Shown: positions 7,468 to 17,812, counted from the first letter of the stretch. The stretch is 64,000 nucleotides of DNA from Chryseobacterium sp. SSA4.19 (GCF_022601875.1 NZ_JAKVIP010000002.1:76089-140088); one strand, 5' to 3'. Numbers and translations: made by a program. Notes: generated by a model not told the origin, from the sequence alone.

Positions 7468-8721
7468 TTAATGTTCGTGTTCTCCGGAGTTGGCCAGCTT
7501 TGCATTGATAAAGAAAGCTCCTTTTACTGCAATTTTTACATCAGGGGTGATTTCTTTTACAGGAGTTATGCCAGTATAGCCCATATCTGACGACCCTTTT
7601 ATCACTTCTATTTTCTCAAAGTTAATGGTTTTTACCGCATTGTCCTCATGATTTCCAGTTTCACTCTCATGCTGTTCTTCCTTATGAATTTCGGGTTTTT
7701 TATTTGTTTTTACCAATACATAAAACTTGCCGTCAGCTTCTACGATGGCTTCATCAGGAACGGCAGGGGTCGTTTTTTTATCAAGGCTAACCATTCCCGT
7801 AATATTCATCCCGTCGATCAATCCGTTTTTATTGCCTGTTACGCTGGCGTGAACGGAAATTGTTTTGCTGTTATTTTCAAACGAAGAGCCGATGCTGTAA
7901 ATAATAGCATCGTACTCAGTTTCGGGATTATTCGTCAGTTTAAAATGAACAATCTGCCCGACTTTCATTTTCGGCAGGTCTTTCTCAAAAACCTGTAAAT
8001 CCAGATGAATGGAATGGTTATCAATAATTTCCGCCACAGGTGAGGAGATATCGACATAACTCCCGATCTGCGCCGAAATACTGCTGACCGTCCCGCTGAT
8101 AGGTGCCGTAATGACCAGGCCCGACCTCATGCTTCCGTTGGTTACTTTCCCAGGATTGATTCCCATTACCTGAAGCTGCCTTAGAAGAGATGCTTTTTTA
8201 GTCCTTAGTGTTTTTAATTCGGCATCGGCACTCTGCAGGTTCTTTTTCGCTCCCGCATCATTGTCAAAAAGTTCCTTTTGTCTTCTGTATTCCTGCTCTG
8301 CATAAGTAATCCTGCTGTTTACCGTAAGATATTCTTCCTGAAGCTGAATAAATTCCGGGTTGGCAATTGTCGCTATTACCTGTCCTTTTTTCACAAAGCC
8401 TCCTACCTGAATATTGATCGTTTTAATAATTCCTCCGTACAGAGATGTTACGGTAGCCTTATTATTATTGGGAACCCTTAGTAAACCATTGGCTTTAATG
8501 GTTGAGGTTAATTCTTTCATCTCAATCGTTCCCAACGTAATTCCGACTGCTTTTATCTGTTCTTCCGTTAATGAGGCGATGGTTTGTGATGCATCTTCAT
8601 GTTTTCTTTCTGGCTCTTGAATTTTTTCTTCCGAATTTTCTGAAGGAGCTTCTTTCTTATTACAGCATGAAAGAAAAACTGCCATAAAAAAAAGGTAGAT
8701 GATGTTATATTTCAGTTTCAT
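7468..8721 (-). CDS. RND efflux periplasmic adaptor, CzcB/CusB type, lipoprotein
   Basis: A 417-residue membrane-fusion protein. The signal peptide ends in the lipobox VFLSC with Cys19 as the likely lipidated residue. The chain has the paired lipoyl-like half motifs (GGIIKTINIQVGGFVKKGQVIATI near 95-118 and a second half with VITAPISGTVSSISAQIGSYV near 205-225) flanking a coiled-coil hairpin (QLQEEYLTV to LLRQLQVMG). A late insert rich in His and Glu and the C-terminal GEHEH could bind metal ions. It links the inner-membrane pump to the outer-membrane channel. The pump gene lies directly upstream, 1 base away. The metal (Cu, Ag, Zn, Co or Cd) cannot be told from the sequence. Confidence 0.9.
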   Translation of the reverse strand: MKLKYNIIYLFFMAVFLSCCNKKEAPSENSEEKIQEPERKHEDASQTIASLTEEQIKAVGITLGTIEMKELTSTIKANGLLRVPNNNKATVTSLYGGIIKTINIQVGGFVKKGQVIATIANPEFIQLQEEYLTVNSRITYAEQEYRRQKELFDNDAGAKKNLQSADAELKTLRTKKASLLRQLQVMGINPGKVTNGSMRSGLVITAPISGTVSSISAQIGSYVDISSPVAEIIDNHSIHLDLQVFEKDLPKMKVGQIVHFKLTNNPETEYDAIIYSIGSSFENNSKTISVHASVTGNKNGLIDGMNITGMVSLDKKTTPAVPDEAIVEADGKFYVLVKTNKKPEIHKEEQHESETGNHEDNAVKTINFEKIEVIKGSSDMGYTGITPVKEITPDVKIAVKGAFFINAKLANSGEHEH

Positions 8722-8722
8722 A

Positions 8723-11700
8723 TTATGTATTAAGGATTGAATGAATGGTCACAACAGATTGATTCACCTGCTGAATGGATTCTAAATATTTTAGTTGGAT
8801 ATTCGTAGCCGTTTGCAAGGCAAAAAGATATTCTACATAAGAAATTTCCCCGGTTTTATAGCCTAACTGTGCAGCCTTTACAATTTTTTCGGCATTTGGA
8901 ACCGCCTTGGTTACATAATATTCATATTGCCGGATATCCTGCGCGTATTGGCTGAACGCATTCTCCAACTGTGCTGACAGCTGTTTCTCCTGCTGCCTGG
9001 CATTGGTTTCTGCTAACTGTTTCTGATATTCCAAGGACTGCATTCTTGCTTTTGCAGCACCAAAAGTTAAAGGAATAGCCACCCCTAATGTTACAGAACT
9101 GAAGCGGGATCCCGCATTATAGAACTTTTCCTGCCCGTTCCTGGTATGAAACCCTATTAGTGACTGATGGGTATACCCAATGCTGAATTCAGGTAAACCC
9201 TGGGATTTCTCTACATTTTTATTCTTTTCTGCAATTTCTATTTCCTGATAAAAATATTTTACCGCCGGATGGTTTGCAATTTGGGTGCTATCCAGCACAT
9301 TCTCTATTTGTAAAGGCTGATAATTGTTATTCCTGGGAACCTCAAAGTTTTCATCAGTATTCAGAACGGTCTTTAGATTTTTATAAGCATTCTTTAAATA
9401 TACCTCATTCTGTTTCAGCAATAAATCGATTTCCCCCTGCTGCGTTTCTGCCGTATTGATTTCAATTTTCTTTATATCTCCTGCTTTAAATCTTACTGTG
9501 GCAATCCTGATAAAATCCTGATACAAACTGTCCAGGCTTGCTAATTTCATTTGGTTGTATTGTAAGTACTCGATTTGATAATAATAGGTTCGTATCTGCT
9601 TCATTAGTTCATTAACAGTAATTTCTTTGTCAATCCTTCTGCTTCTGATGTTTTCCCGGATCAATTCTTTCCTGGCCTTAAACAACGCTGGAAAAGGAAT
9701 GCTTTGTGAAATTGAAAACGACTGGTCAAATTTCGGGCTGTTGTATTGCCCCAGCTGGGCATCGAAATTCATTTTCGGAAGTTCATTCGCTGTCCTTTTC
9801 AATACTTCTGCAGATCGTATGCTTAAATCTTTTGCCTGTATATTGAGATTATTGCTGACCGCCATTTTCATAGCATCTTCTACGGTAAGCTGCCGGGACT
9901 GTGCCTTGGAAAACTGTCCTGAGCATAGACAGCCTAATATTAAAACTATCGTCAGCGATTTTATTTTGAAATTTTTCCCTGAAATTCTTGAGTTAAAAAT
10001 AATATAGAGCATCGGCAATACGAATAAAGTCAGGAAGGTAGCTGTTACCAATCCACCGATAACCACAGTCGCCAGAGGTTTCTGAACTTCTGCGCCGGCT
10101 CCCGTAGAAACAGCCATCGGTAAAAAACCTAATGAAGCGACCGTTGCTGTCATCAGAACAGGCCTTAACCTGATTTTAGTTCCCTCAAATACTCGTTTCA
10201 GAATATCGTTCTCACCTTCTTTTTCCAATTGATTGAAAGTGCCTATCAATACAATTCCATTCAAGACGGCAACATCAAATAAAGCAATAAACCCTATCCC
10301 GGCACTGATGCTGAATGGCATATCCCTTAACAATAAGGCAAAAACGCCTCCAATTGCGCTCATCGGAATCGCAGTGAAAATTAAGGCAGCCTGTTTAAAT
10401 GAATGAAAGGTAAAATACAGCAATATAAAAATCAACAGCAAAGAAACCGGGACAGCAATCATCAGCCGATTACTTGCCGCCTGTAAATTTTCAAACTGTC
10501 CGCCATAGGTAAAATAATACCCGGATGGTAATTTGATCTGATTCAACTTTACCCTGATATCTTTTACCACACTTTCAACATCCCGGTTTTTAATATTGAA
10601 ACCAATTACAATCCTCCTCTTCCCTTCCTCACGGCTGATCTGTGCAGGGCCTAATTTATAACTGACATGTGCTATCTGGGAAAGCGGTATCTGCGTTCCT
10701 GAACCGGTAGCGACCATCAGGTTATTAACATCATCAATATTCGTCCTGTGAAAGCTGTCGAGACGGACCACCAAATCAAAACGCCGCTCATTTTCAAATA
10801 CCTGTCCGGCACTTTTCCCTGCAAAAGCGGTGCTTAGGACATTATTAACGTCTTCAATATTCAATCCGTAATTGGCCATCCGTATCCGGTCATACTTCAC
10901 ATTGATCTGAGGCAGGCCGCTGATCTGCTCAGTCTGTGGAACAGTTACTCCATCGACCGTCTTAATCATTTTTTCTGCTTTATCGGCATACACTGAAAGT
11001 GAATCCAGGTTTTCACCAAAAATCTTCACGGCTACATCCTGTCGTATACCAGTCATCAGTTCATTAAAACGCATCTGGATCGGTTGGTTCTTTTCAAAAA
11101 ACACTCCTGGAATAACCTTTACTTTTTCTGTGATTTCATCGGCAAGTTCTTCATATGACTTTTTTGTTTTCCATTCATTACGGGGCTTTAATACAACAAT
11201 TAAATCTGAAGCTTCAGGTGGCATCGGGTCAGTAGGAACTTCTGCAGAGCCCGTTTTCCCAATCACCATTTTTACCTCATCAAACTGTTTGATGATCCTG
11301 GAAGCCTGCATGGATGTTTCAATACTCTGGCTTAATGAGCTTCCCTGGGGCAGAATACAATGAAATGCATAATCCCCTTCCTGTAACTGAGGGATGAACT
11401 CGCCGCCCATATTTTTAAAGATAAAAACTGCTGCAATAAAAACAGCCAATGTCACGGAAACGATACTATATTTTAATTTGATTGCTTTTTGTAACAGTGG
11501 CCGGTATATTCTCTGGAGTTTACCCATCATTCTATCTGAAAAGGTTTTTTTACGGTATATTTTTTTAGATAAAAACAAGGCACTCATCATCGGTATGTAG
11601 GTTAACGATAAGATCAATGCACCCAGAATGGCAAAACCCACTGTTTTTGCCATAGGGGTAAACATTTTTCCTTCAACGCCTGCCAATGTAAGAATCGGAA

Positions 11701-13081
11701 TATAAACAATAAGGATGATGATTTCCCCGAAAGCAGCACTGCTCCTGATTTTAGATGCTGAAAGGAAAACTTCTTCATCCATCTCCTTTTGGGAAAGTGG
11801 CTGAACCGATTTTCTTACTCCCAAATGGTGAAGGGTAGCCTCAACAATAATAACAGCTCCGTCAACAATCAATCCAAAATCAATAGCTCCCAAGCTCATT
11901 AGATTGGCACTTACCCCGAAAACATTCATCATTCCCAGAGCAAATAATAAGGAAAGCGGAATAGCTGAAGCAACTATAAGACCTGCCCGGAAATTCCCAA
12001 GGAAAATAACCAGCACGAAGATGACGATAAGGGCACCTTCTATAAGATTTTTCTCAACTGTTTTCATCGCCCGGCCCACCAAATCTGTTCTGTCAAGAAA
12101 CGGTTCTATCACAATATCAGCAGGAAGCGATTTCTGAATTACCGGGATTTTTTCTTTGATATTTTTAACCACTTCATTGCTGTTGGCACCTTTCAACATC
12201 ATTACCACTCCTCCTACAGCATCAACCTTTCCGTTGTACGTCATTGCCCCGTAACGGACGGCACTTCCAAAACGGACTTCCGCCACATCTTTTACAAAAA
12301 CAGGAATGCTTCCCGATTCATTTTTCACCGCAATCTGCCGTATATCATCGAGGGAAGTGACCATGCCGATACCACGGATGAAATAGGCATTCGGCTTTTT
12401 ATCAATATAAGAACCACCCGTATTCTGATTGTTTTTTTCCAAAGCAGTAAATATATCGGTAATGCTGACGCCCATCGCTTTCAGACGGTTGGGATTGACC
12501 GTCACTTCATATTGCTTTAGCTGACCTCCGAAACTGTTGATTTCAGCAACCCCGGGAGTACCATTGAGCTGCCTTCTGACAATCCAGTCCTGCATGGTAC
12601 GGAGTTCCTTAGGATCGTATTTATTTTCGCTGCCTTTTTTCGGATGCAGAATGTACTGATATACTTCTCCCAATCCTGTACTTACCGGAGCTAATTCGGG
12701 AGTTCCGATACCTTTCGGAATTTCTTCGGCGGCTTCTTTTAATTTTTCATTAATCAACTGACGGGCAAAATACACATTCACCTGTTCTTTAAAAACGACC
12801 GTAACCACTGATAATCCGAATCGGGAAATGCTTCTTGTTTCTTCGATATCAGGAATATTGGCAATACTCTGTTCAATAGGAAATGTGACCAACTGCTCAA
12901 CTTCCTGACCTGCCAATGCAGGGCATGAAGTAATGATCTGGACCTGATTATTGGTAATATCGGGTACAGCATCAACGGGTAATCTGGCAGCACTCCAAAT
13001 GCCCCATATAATCAGGATCAAGGTCATTATACCAATAAAGATCTTGTTTCTGATACTGAATTTTATGATTTTATCTAACAC
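8723..13081 (-). CDS. CzcA/CusA-type RND metal pump fused to a TolC-like outer-membrane channel
   Basis: A 1452-residue fusion. Residues 1 to about 1030 are a heavy-metal RND pump: N-terminal membrane helix, large periplasmic loops, and DFGLIVDGAVIIVEA at about 398-412, which carries the Asp/Asp/Glu set of metal-proton antiporters of the CzcA class. At about 1035-1055 there is a hydrophobic stretch ending in Ala-Gln that resembles a signal peptide (LTIVLILGCLCSG). A TolC/CzcC-like domain with two long coiled-coil regions follows to the end. Separate bacterial pumps are about 1040 residues, so the extra 400 residues are a true fusion in one frame. Such fusions occur in Bacteroidota. How the channel part reaches the outer membrane, by cleavage or otherwise, is not clear from the sequence. 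Confidence 0.93.
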   Translation of the reverse strand: MLDKIIKFSIRNKIFIGIMTLILIIWGIWSAARLPVDAVPDITNNQVQIITSCPALAGQEVEQLVTFPIEQSIANIPDIEETRSISRFGLSVVTVVFKEQVNVYFARQLINEKLKEAAEEIPKGIGTPELAPVSTGLGEVYQYILHPKKGSENKYDPKELRTMQDWIVRRQLNGTPGVAEINSFGGQLKQYEVTVNPNRLKAMGVSITDIFTALEKNNQNTGGSYIDKKPNAYFIRGIGMVTSLDDIRQIAVKNESGSIPVFVKDVAEVRFGSAVRYGAMTYNGKVDAVGGVVMMLKGANSNEVVKNIKEKIPVIQKSLPADIVIEPFLDRTDLVGRAMKTVEKNLIEGALIVIFVLVIFLGNFRAGLIVASAIPLSLLFALGMMNVFGVSANLMSLGAIDFGLIVDGAVIIVEATLHHLGVRKSVQPLSQKEMDEEVFLSASKIRSSAAFGEIIILIVYIPILTLAGVEGKMFTPMAKTVGFAILGALILSLTYIPMMSALFLSKKIYRKKTFSDRMMGKLQRIYRPLLQKAIKLKYSIVSVTLAVFIAAVFIFKNMGGEFIPQLQEGDYAFHCILPQGSSLSQSIETSMQASRIIKQFDEVKMVIGKTGSAEVPTDPMPPEASDLIVVLKPRNEWKTKKSYEELADEITEKVKVIPGVFFEKNQPIQMRFNELMTGIRQDVAVKIFGENLDSLSVYADKAEKMIKTVDGVTVPQTEQISGLPQINVKYDRIRMANYGLNIEDVNNVLSTAFAGKSAGQVFENERRFDLVVRLDSFHRTNIDDVNNLMVATGSGTQIPLSQIAHVSYKLGPAQISREEGKRRIVIGFNIKNRDVESVVKDIRVKLNQIKLPSGYYFTYGGQFENLQAASNRLMIAVPVSLLLIFILLYFTFHSFKQAALIFTAIPMSAIGGVFALLLRDMPFSISAGIGFIALFDVAVLNGIVLIGTFNQLEKEGENDILKRVFEGTKIRLRPVLMTATVASLGFLPMAVSTGAGAEVQKPLATVVIGGLVTATFLTLFVLPMLYIIFNSRISGKNFKIKSLTIVLILGCLCSGQFSKAQSRQLTVEDAMKMAVSNNLNIQAKDLSIRSAEVLKRTANELPKMNFDAQLGQYNSPKFDQSFSISQSIPFPALFKARKELIRENIRSRRIDKEITVNELMKQIRTYYYQIEYLQYNQMKLASLDSLYQDFIRIATVRFKAGDIKKIEINTAETQQGEIDLLLKQNEVYLKNAYKNLKTVLNTDENFEVPRNNNYQPLQIENVLDSTQIANHPAVKYFYQEIEIAEKNKNVEKSQGLPEFSIGYTHQSLIGFHTRNGQEKFYNAGSRFSSVTLGVAIPLTFGAAKARMQSLEYQKQLAETNARQQEKQLSAQLENAFSQYAQDIRQYEYYVTKAVPNAEKIVKAAQLGYKTGEISYVEYLFALQTATNIQLKYLESIQQVNQSVVTIHSILNT

Positions 13082-13321
13082 AAACTGAGATTTAATTTGT
13101 GATTATCTGTCTTAGATTTATGTAAACCGGTTTTAATGATGATTATATATTCATCAAAATACTGAAAACAGCGTTACAGCACTGATTTACATACTGTCAT
13201 TCAAAAAAGATAATCTATTAATTTATTGAAATATGTACAATTCAATTGAAATGAAATGTAAAAATACCGTGAAGACTTCTGCAACGATATTGCAAAGTTT
13301 CAGAGATTAAGTCAGTAAAAA

Positions 13322-13645
13322 TTAAATCTTAGGCGGCTGCCAGATGTGATCGTAAACCTGATAGGCAAAGTTGTTTTTCCGGAAAAGGATTTTCTTCGAG
13401 AAATAAGTCTGTATCTGTACCGGAACATCGATTAATGTATCCATTTTAAAAGCAGACACTGTCATCTGGCAGCAATTGCAGACACATAGCGGAGAACAAA
13501 TATCTCCTTTGTCTTTTGAATGAGACTGATCGGCGGTGAAAGAAAGGCGTACCTGCTCTGAATCTGATTCTTTATGCACATCTTCACACGGCATGATAGA
13601 TAATGCCATGAAATAAAATGCCAATAAGAACTTAAAAAGATTCAT
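13322..13645 (-). CDS. Small secreted Cys-rich protein upstream of the metal pump (DUF6660-like)
   Basis: A 107-residue protein with a short N-terminal hydrophobic segment (FKFLLAFYFMALSIMPC) and a cysteine cluster CSPLCVCNCCQMTV at about 50-63. The cluster pattern suggests metal binding in the periplasm. It is the first gene of the minus-strand efflux block, 240 bases ahead of the pump. It resembles small proteins called DUF6660 that accompany CzcA-type pumps in flavobacteria; the family name is from memory and less certain. A metal chaperone or sensor role is an inference. A -7 box lies only 5 bases before the ATG. Confidence 0.7.
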   Translation of the reverse strand: MNLFKFLLAFYFMALSIMPCEDVHKESDSEQVRLSFTADQSHSKDKGDICSPLCVCNCCQMTVSAFKMDTLIDVPVQIQTYFSKKILFRKNNFAYQVYDHIWQPPKI

Positions 13646-13650
13646 ATAAG

Positions 13651-13658
13651 CAAAGGTA
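13651..13658 (-). promoter_or_regulatory. -7 box before the Cys-rich protein and efflux block
   Basis: On the minus strand this reads TACCTTTG, a perfect Bacteroidota -7 box (TAnnTTTG). It ends 5 bases before the ATG at 13645, which would make the transcript nearly leaderless. No TTTG was found at the -33 distance. Confidence 0.5.
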
Positions 13659-13727
13659 GATTTTTTTTAATAAAAGGATTCATCTTATTTTTAATTCCGG
13701 ATAAAAAAAAGTTTATACTTTTATACC

Positions 13728-14135
13728 ATGAAAGTTTTAATTGTAAACGGCCCAAATCTTAATCTTCTGGGGACGAGAGAGCCTGAGATCTACGGAACAG
13801 TTTCTATGGATGATTGTCTTGAAAAGCTGAGATCTGAGTTTCCTTCTCATGAAATACAGTATTATCAATCCAATATAGAAGGGGAAATTATTAACCGGCT
13901 GCAGGATAATGATTTTGATGCATTGGTGATCAATCCCGGAGCTTTCACGCATTATTCTTATGCTATTGCCGATTGTTTAAAAAATATTCAGAAGCCGAAA
14001 GTGGAAGTTCATATCAGTAATATTTACAAAAGAGAAGAATTTCGCCAAAAGTCTGTAACAGCAGCCAATACCGACGCAGTATTATCCGGTTTTGGAATGG
14101 ATGGATATGGATTGGCTATTTTGAGTTTAAAGTAA
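13728..14135 (+). CDS. aroQ: 3-dehydroquinate dehydratase, type II
   Basis: A 135-residue protein with all type II hallmarks: NGPNLNLLGTREPEIYG at 8-24 (the flexible lid with the catalytic Arg and Tyr), NPGAFTHYS at about 73-81, and VEVHISNIYKREEFR at about 98-112 (His, active-site Glu/Arg). It removes water from 3-dehydroquinate in the shikimate pathway and works as a cytosolic dodecamer. The length is slightly under the usual 140-150 but no motif is missing. It is a single gene, divergent from the Cys-rich protein gene and closed by a shared terminator with pckA. Confidence 0.97.
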   Translation: MKVLIVNGPNLNLLGTREPEIYGTVSMDDCLEKLRSEFPSHEIQYYQSNIEGEIINRLQDNDFDALVINPGAFTHYSYAIADCLKNIQKPKVEVHISNIYKREEFRQKSVTAANTDAVLSGFGMDGYGLAILSLK

Positions 14136-14206
14136 CTTCTTTATTTTAAATCCTGGAAATAAAAATTATATGGACAAAATGACCTGATTGGAAACTGCAG
14201 ACAATA

Positions 14207-14245
14207 TTAAAAAGGCCTCATCAGATTTGATGAGGCCCTTTTTTA
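14207..14245. terminator. Bidirectional terminator between aroQ and pckA
   Basis: GGCCTCATCA (14214-14223), loop GATT, TGATGAGGCC (14228-14237): a perfect 10-bp stem. A-rich sequence precedes it and T-rich sequence follows it, so it can stop transcription on both strands. It lies between the convergent ends of aroQ and pckA. Confidence 0.9.
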
Positions 14246-14252
14246 ATATAAT

Positions 14253-15872
14253 TTAGTTAGTTGTCTGTTCCTGCAGCTGAGGACCTGAAGCGATTAACTT
14301 TTTACCTTCTTCCGTATTACAATACTGATCAAAGTTTTTAATATATCTTGAAGCCAGATCTTTTGCCTTCTTTTCCCACTCGGTTGCATCATTATAGGTA
14401 TCCCTAGGATCTAAAATTCCATCAGAAACATTTGGCAATTCTGTGGGAACTTCCAGATTCATGATCGGAATTCTTGTTTTTGGAGCGTTTTCGATAGAAC
14501 CGTCAATAATCGCATCAATGATTGCCCGGGTATCTTTAAGTGAAATTCTCTTTCCGGTACCGTTCCACCCTGTATTTACCAGATATGCTTTTGCACCGTG
14601 CTCTTTCATTTTTCCAATCAATGTTTTTGAGTACATTGTCGGATGTAATGTCAAGAATGCTTCACCAAATGCCGGTGAAAAAGATGGTTCAGGTTCTGTG
14701 ATACCTCTTTCTGTTCCTGCTAATTTTGAAGTATACCCGCAAAGGAAGTGATATTGAGCCTGATCTTCATCTAAGACAGAAACAGGAGGCAATACACCGA
14801 ATGCATCTGCCGAAAGATAAACAATTTTGCTTGCATGCCCTGCTTTTGAAGGCAAGACAATTTTATTGATGTGATAAATAGGGTAGGAAACTCTTGTGTT
14901 TTCTGTGATAGAGCCGTCTGTATAATCAGCAATTCCGTCGTTTACCACAACGTTTTCAAGAAGTGCATCTCTCTTGATTGCTCTGAAAATATCCGGTTCT
15001 TTTTCTGCTGACAAATCAATTACCTTAGCATAACATCCGCCTTCATAATTGAAGACTCCGTTGCTATCCCAACCATGCTCGTCGTCACCAATTAAATATC
15101 TTTTAGGATCCGCTGACAATGTTGTTTTCCCTGTTCCTGAAAGTCCGAAGAAAAGAGCAACATCACCTTCTTCTCCAACATTGGCAGAACAGTGCATGGA
15201 AGCCATCCCTTTTAACGGAAGGTAATAGTTCATCATGGCGAACATTCCTTTCTTCATTTCTCCACCATACCATGTTCCTCCGATAATCTGAAGTTTTTCT
15301 GTCAGATTAAACATCACAAAGTTTTCAGAGTTTAATTCCTGAGCTTCCCAGTTCGGATTTGTTGTTTTAGACCCGTTGATTACTGTGAAATCAGGTTCTC
15401 CGAAATTTTCCAATTCGTAGTGGGAAGGACAGATAAACATATTCGTAACAAAATGCGCCTGCCATGCCACTTCAACAATAAATCTTACTTTTAGTCTGGT
15501 ATCAGTGTTAGTACCACAGAAAGCATCAACTACATATATTTTTTTCGATGCGGCAAGCTGGTTCACTACTAATTCTTTACAAGAAGTGAAAATTTCCGGA
15601 GTTGTAGGCAAATTTACTTTACCATCCCAGAAAATCGTATTTTTTGTAACATCATCCTGAACAATATATCTGTCTTTAGGTGACCGACCTGTGAAAATTC
15701 CTGTTTTTACTGATACTGCACCAGATTCCGTAAGCTCAGCTTTTTCAAAGCCCTGATTTTCAGGAGAAATTTCAGCCTGATATAATTCTTCATATGAAGG
15801 ATTATAAATGACTTCATAATTTCCTTTAATCCCTAATTTTTCTAAATCCTGGATGATTTTAGCGTGTTTCAT
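14253..15872 (-). CDS. pckA: Phosphoenolpyruvate carboxykinase (ATP)
   Basis: A 539-residue enzyme that converts oxaloacetate and ATP to phosphoenolpyruvate, CO2 and ADP in gluconeogenesis. The kinase-1a P-loop [11 protein letters not shown] is at about 240-250 and is followed by the kinase-2 element [10 protein letters not shown], both typical of the ATP-dependent form. [11 protein letters not shown] near 60-70 is the substrate-binding Arg region. The length matches the family. It is transcribed alone from a -7 box 35 bases upstream and ends at a strong bidirectional hairpin. Confidence 0.98.
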   Translation of the reverse strand: MKHAKIIQDLEKLGIKGNYEVIYNPSYEELYQAEISPENQGFEKAELTESGAVSVKTGIFTGRSPKDRYIVQDDVTKNTIFWDGKVNLPTTPEIFTSCKELVVNQLAASKKIYVVDAFCGTNTDTRLKVRFIVEVAWQAHFVTNMFICPSHYELENFGEPDFTVINGSKTTNPNWEAQELNSENFVMFNLTEKLQIIGGTWYGGEMKKGMFAMMNYYLPLKGMASMHCSANVGEEGDVALFFGLSGTGKTTLSADPKRYLIGDDEHGWDSNGVFNYEGGCYAKVIDLSAEKEPDIFRAIKRDALLENVVVNDGIADYTDGSITENTRVSYPIYHINKIVLPSKAGHASKIVYLSADAFGVLPPVSVLDEDQAQYHFLCGYTSKLAGTERGITEPEPSFSPAFGEAFLTLHPTMYSKTLIGKMKEHGAKAYLVNTGWNGTGKRISLKDTRAIIDAIIDGSIENAPKTRIPIMNLEVPTELPNVSDGILDPRDTYNDATEWEKKAKDLASRYIKNFDQYCNTEEGKKLIASGPQLQEQTTN

Positions 15873-15907
15873 TTTACTTATATTTTCTATTTCTATTTGT
15901 CGTTTAA

Positions 15908-15915
15908 CAAAATTA
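15908..15915 (-). promoter_or_regulatory. -7 box of pckA
   Basis: On the minus strand this reads TAATTTTG, a perfect TAnnTTTG. It lies 35 bases before the ATG. The -33 position has no TTTG. Confidence 0.55.
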
Positions 15916-15999
15916 ATATTAATTAATTGTTAAAAGTGGTTTAAATATAATGATATAAGTCAAAATGACAAATAAAAAAACAAGTTTATAAATAATTGA

Positions 16000-16905
16000 T
16001 TAGATGCTGATTAAGCCTTCCCATTCAAAAATAGTCTTAAAATCTTTTCCCCAAAAATAGTCTTTAAAGCCATCAAATTTTGAGGTCATGACAAAATCTC
16101 CACCCCAGGCACCCAGACTTTTGACAAAAACCGGGCAATCTGCAAAGAAACGGTCTGTAACTGTGGGAATTTCAAGGAAATCCGATATTTTTTGCTCATG
16201 AATTAGCATTAGTTCAGAAAAATTTTCCAATTCATTACATAGTAAAACTTTTCTTGTAATATCCGAAAATTCATTTACCAGTTTTTGAGACTTATTTTTT
16301 GATCTGTAAAAACTGATTCCTTCACGGCTATCCTGTTTTTGATTCAGGTGAATAAAAATAAGATCATTTTTAAAAGAAGGATTAAAATCCACCTTTTCAT
16401 ATTTAATTTCAGGGACACTCTGAAACAAAACCGCAGACTTTTCTTTTGCCACGGCGATATCATATCCGCTTCCGCCTAAACTTATCTTATTTAAGTGGAA
16501 AGGATCAATTTTTGCCCACTCTGCCAGATTGTTCATTAATGTAGAACTGCTGCCCAATCCATAGTCTGCAGGAAACTGGAGATTGGTCCTAAGATGGTAG
16601 GTAAAATTAGTTTTGAATTTAGTTTCAGAAAGCGCCTGAACATTCTTTAAAGTTTTTAAAATGAATTCCGCACCTGAAGGAAGATTGGTTTCTATGATTT
16701 TCCAATTCCTGTAGTCGATAACAGCTTTCAGCCATGGATTATTCTGATGATACGCTTCCCAAAAAACCAAGGACTTTTCATCATCTTTTTCTTCAAAAAA
16801 AAACTCTTGTCCCAGCTGTGTAGGCACCGCTAAAACAAGAGCTCCGTCCATTGCGAAATATTCTGAAGTAAGCATCAGCTTTCCCGGTGAAAATATTCCG
16901 CTCAT
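16000..16905 (-). CDS. GYDIA-family GHMP kinase
   Basis: A 301-residue small-molecule kinase of the GHMP superfamily. It opens with SPGKLMLTSEYF, the usual first motif, and has the ATP-binding loop YGLGSSSTLMNN at about 113-124. GGSGYDIAVA, near 143-152, is the motif that gives this Bacteroidota subfamily its name. The substrate is not known. Relatives act on mevalonate, phosphomevalonate or sugars, and mevalonate-pathway links have been suggested for Bacteroidota. It follows fabD by 11 bases and is probably co-transcribed with it. It appears intact. Confidence 0.88.
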   Translation of the reverse strand: MSGIFSPGKLMLTSEYFAMDGALVLAVPTQLGQEFFFEEKDDEKSLVFWEAYHQNNPWLKAVIDYRNWKIIETNLPSGAEFILKTLKNVQALSETKFKTNFTYHLRTNLQFPADYGLGSSSTLMNNLAEWAKIDPFHLNKISLGGSGYDIAVAKEKSAVLFQSVPEIKYEKVDFNPSFKNDLIFIHLNQKQDSREGISFYRSKNKSQKLVNEFSDITRKVLLCNELENFSELMLIHEQKISDFLEIPTVTDRFFADCPVFVKSLGAWGGDFVMTSKFDGFKDYFWGKDFKTIFEWEGLISI

Positions 16906-16916
16906 GATTCTATTTT

Positions 16917-17792
16917 TTAGATTGCAGAAGCAATTTCTACAGAAGCGTCAATTTTCTTGATCAGTCCCTGAAGCGTTTTCCCAGGACCTACTTCTACGAA
17001 TTTAGTAGCCCCGTCTTTGATCATATTCTGAACCGACTGCGTCCATTTTACCGGACCTGTTAATTGTGCAATCAGGTTTTGTTTAATTTCATCGGGGTTA
17101 GAAACTGCGGTTGTGGTGATATTCTGGTAAACAGGGATGGTCGCATTCCTGAATTTGGTCTGCTCAATGGCAGCAGCCAATCTTTCTTGCGCCGGCTGCA
17201 TTAACGGAGAATGGAATGCACCGTTTACAGGTAGCAGCAAAGCTCTTTTTGCTCCGGCTTCTTTTAATTTTGCACAGGCTTCTTCTACAGCAGCTGTTTC
17301 TCCTGAAATCACCAGTTGTCCTGGACAGTTATAATTTGCAGGAACTACAATTCCATTGACAGCTGCACAGATTTCTTCCACTTTGGCATCTTCCAGTCCC
17401 AGAATAGCAGCCATTGAACTTGGATTGGCATCACAAGCTGCCTGCATAGCTTTTGCTCTTTCAGAAACCAGTTTCAGGCCGTCGGCAAAAGATAAGACGC
17501 CGTTTGCTACCAACGCTGAAAACTCTCCAAGAGAATGTCCTGCTACCATTTCAGCGCCAAGGCCGTTTACCGCTTTAAGCGCAGCTACCGAATGTATAAA
17601 AATAGATGGCTGTGTAACTTCAGTCTTTTTAAGATCTTCATCCGTTCCGCTGAACATCATTGTAAGGATATCAAATCCTAAAATTTCATTGGCAGATTCC
17701 ATAAGATCTTTAATATCTTTTCTGGAATCGTACAACTCTTTTCCCATTCCTACGAACTGAGATCCCTGCCCGGGAAACACAAGTGCTTTCAT
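16917..17792 (-). CDS. fabD: Malonyl-CoA:ACP transacylase
   Basis: A 291-residue enzyme that moves malonyl groups from CoA to acyl carrier protein for fatty acid synthesis. PGQGSQFVGMG (7-17) forms the oxyanion region, and GHSLGEFSALVA holds the nucleophile Ser (about 88-99). The catalytic His lies in NGAFHSPLM near 195. Length and motif order are standard. It is the first gene of a two-gene unit with the GHMP kinase. Confidence 0.97.
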   Translation of the reverse strand: MKALVFPGQGSQFVGMGKELYDSRKDIKDLMESANEILGFDILTMMFSGTDEDLKKTEVTQPSIFIHSVAALKAVNGLGAEMVAGHSLGEFSALVANGVLSFADGLKLVSERAKAMQAACDANPSSMAAILGLEDAKVEEICAAVNGIVVPANYNCPGQLVISGETAAVEEACAKLKEAGAKRALLLPVNGAFHSPLMQPAQERLAAAIEQTKFRNATIPVYQNITTTAVSNPDEIKQNLIAQLTGPVKWTQSVQNMIKDGATKFVEVGPGKTLQGLIKKIDASVEIASAI

Positions 17793-17812
17793 GTATTAAT
17801 TTAAATATTTTG

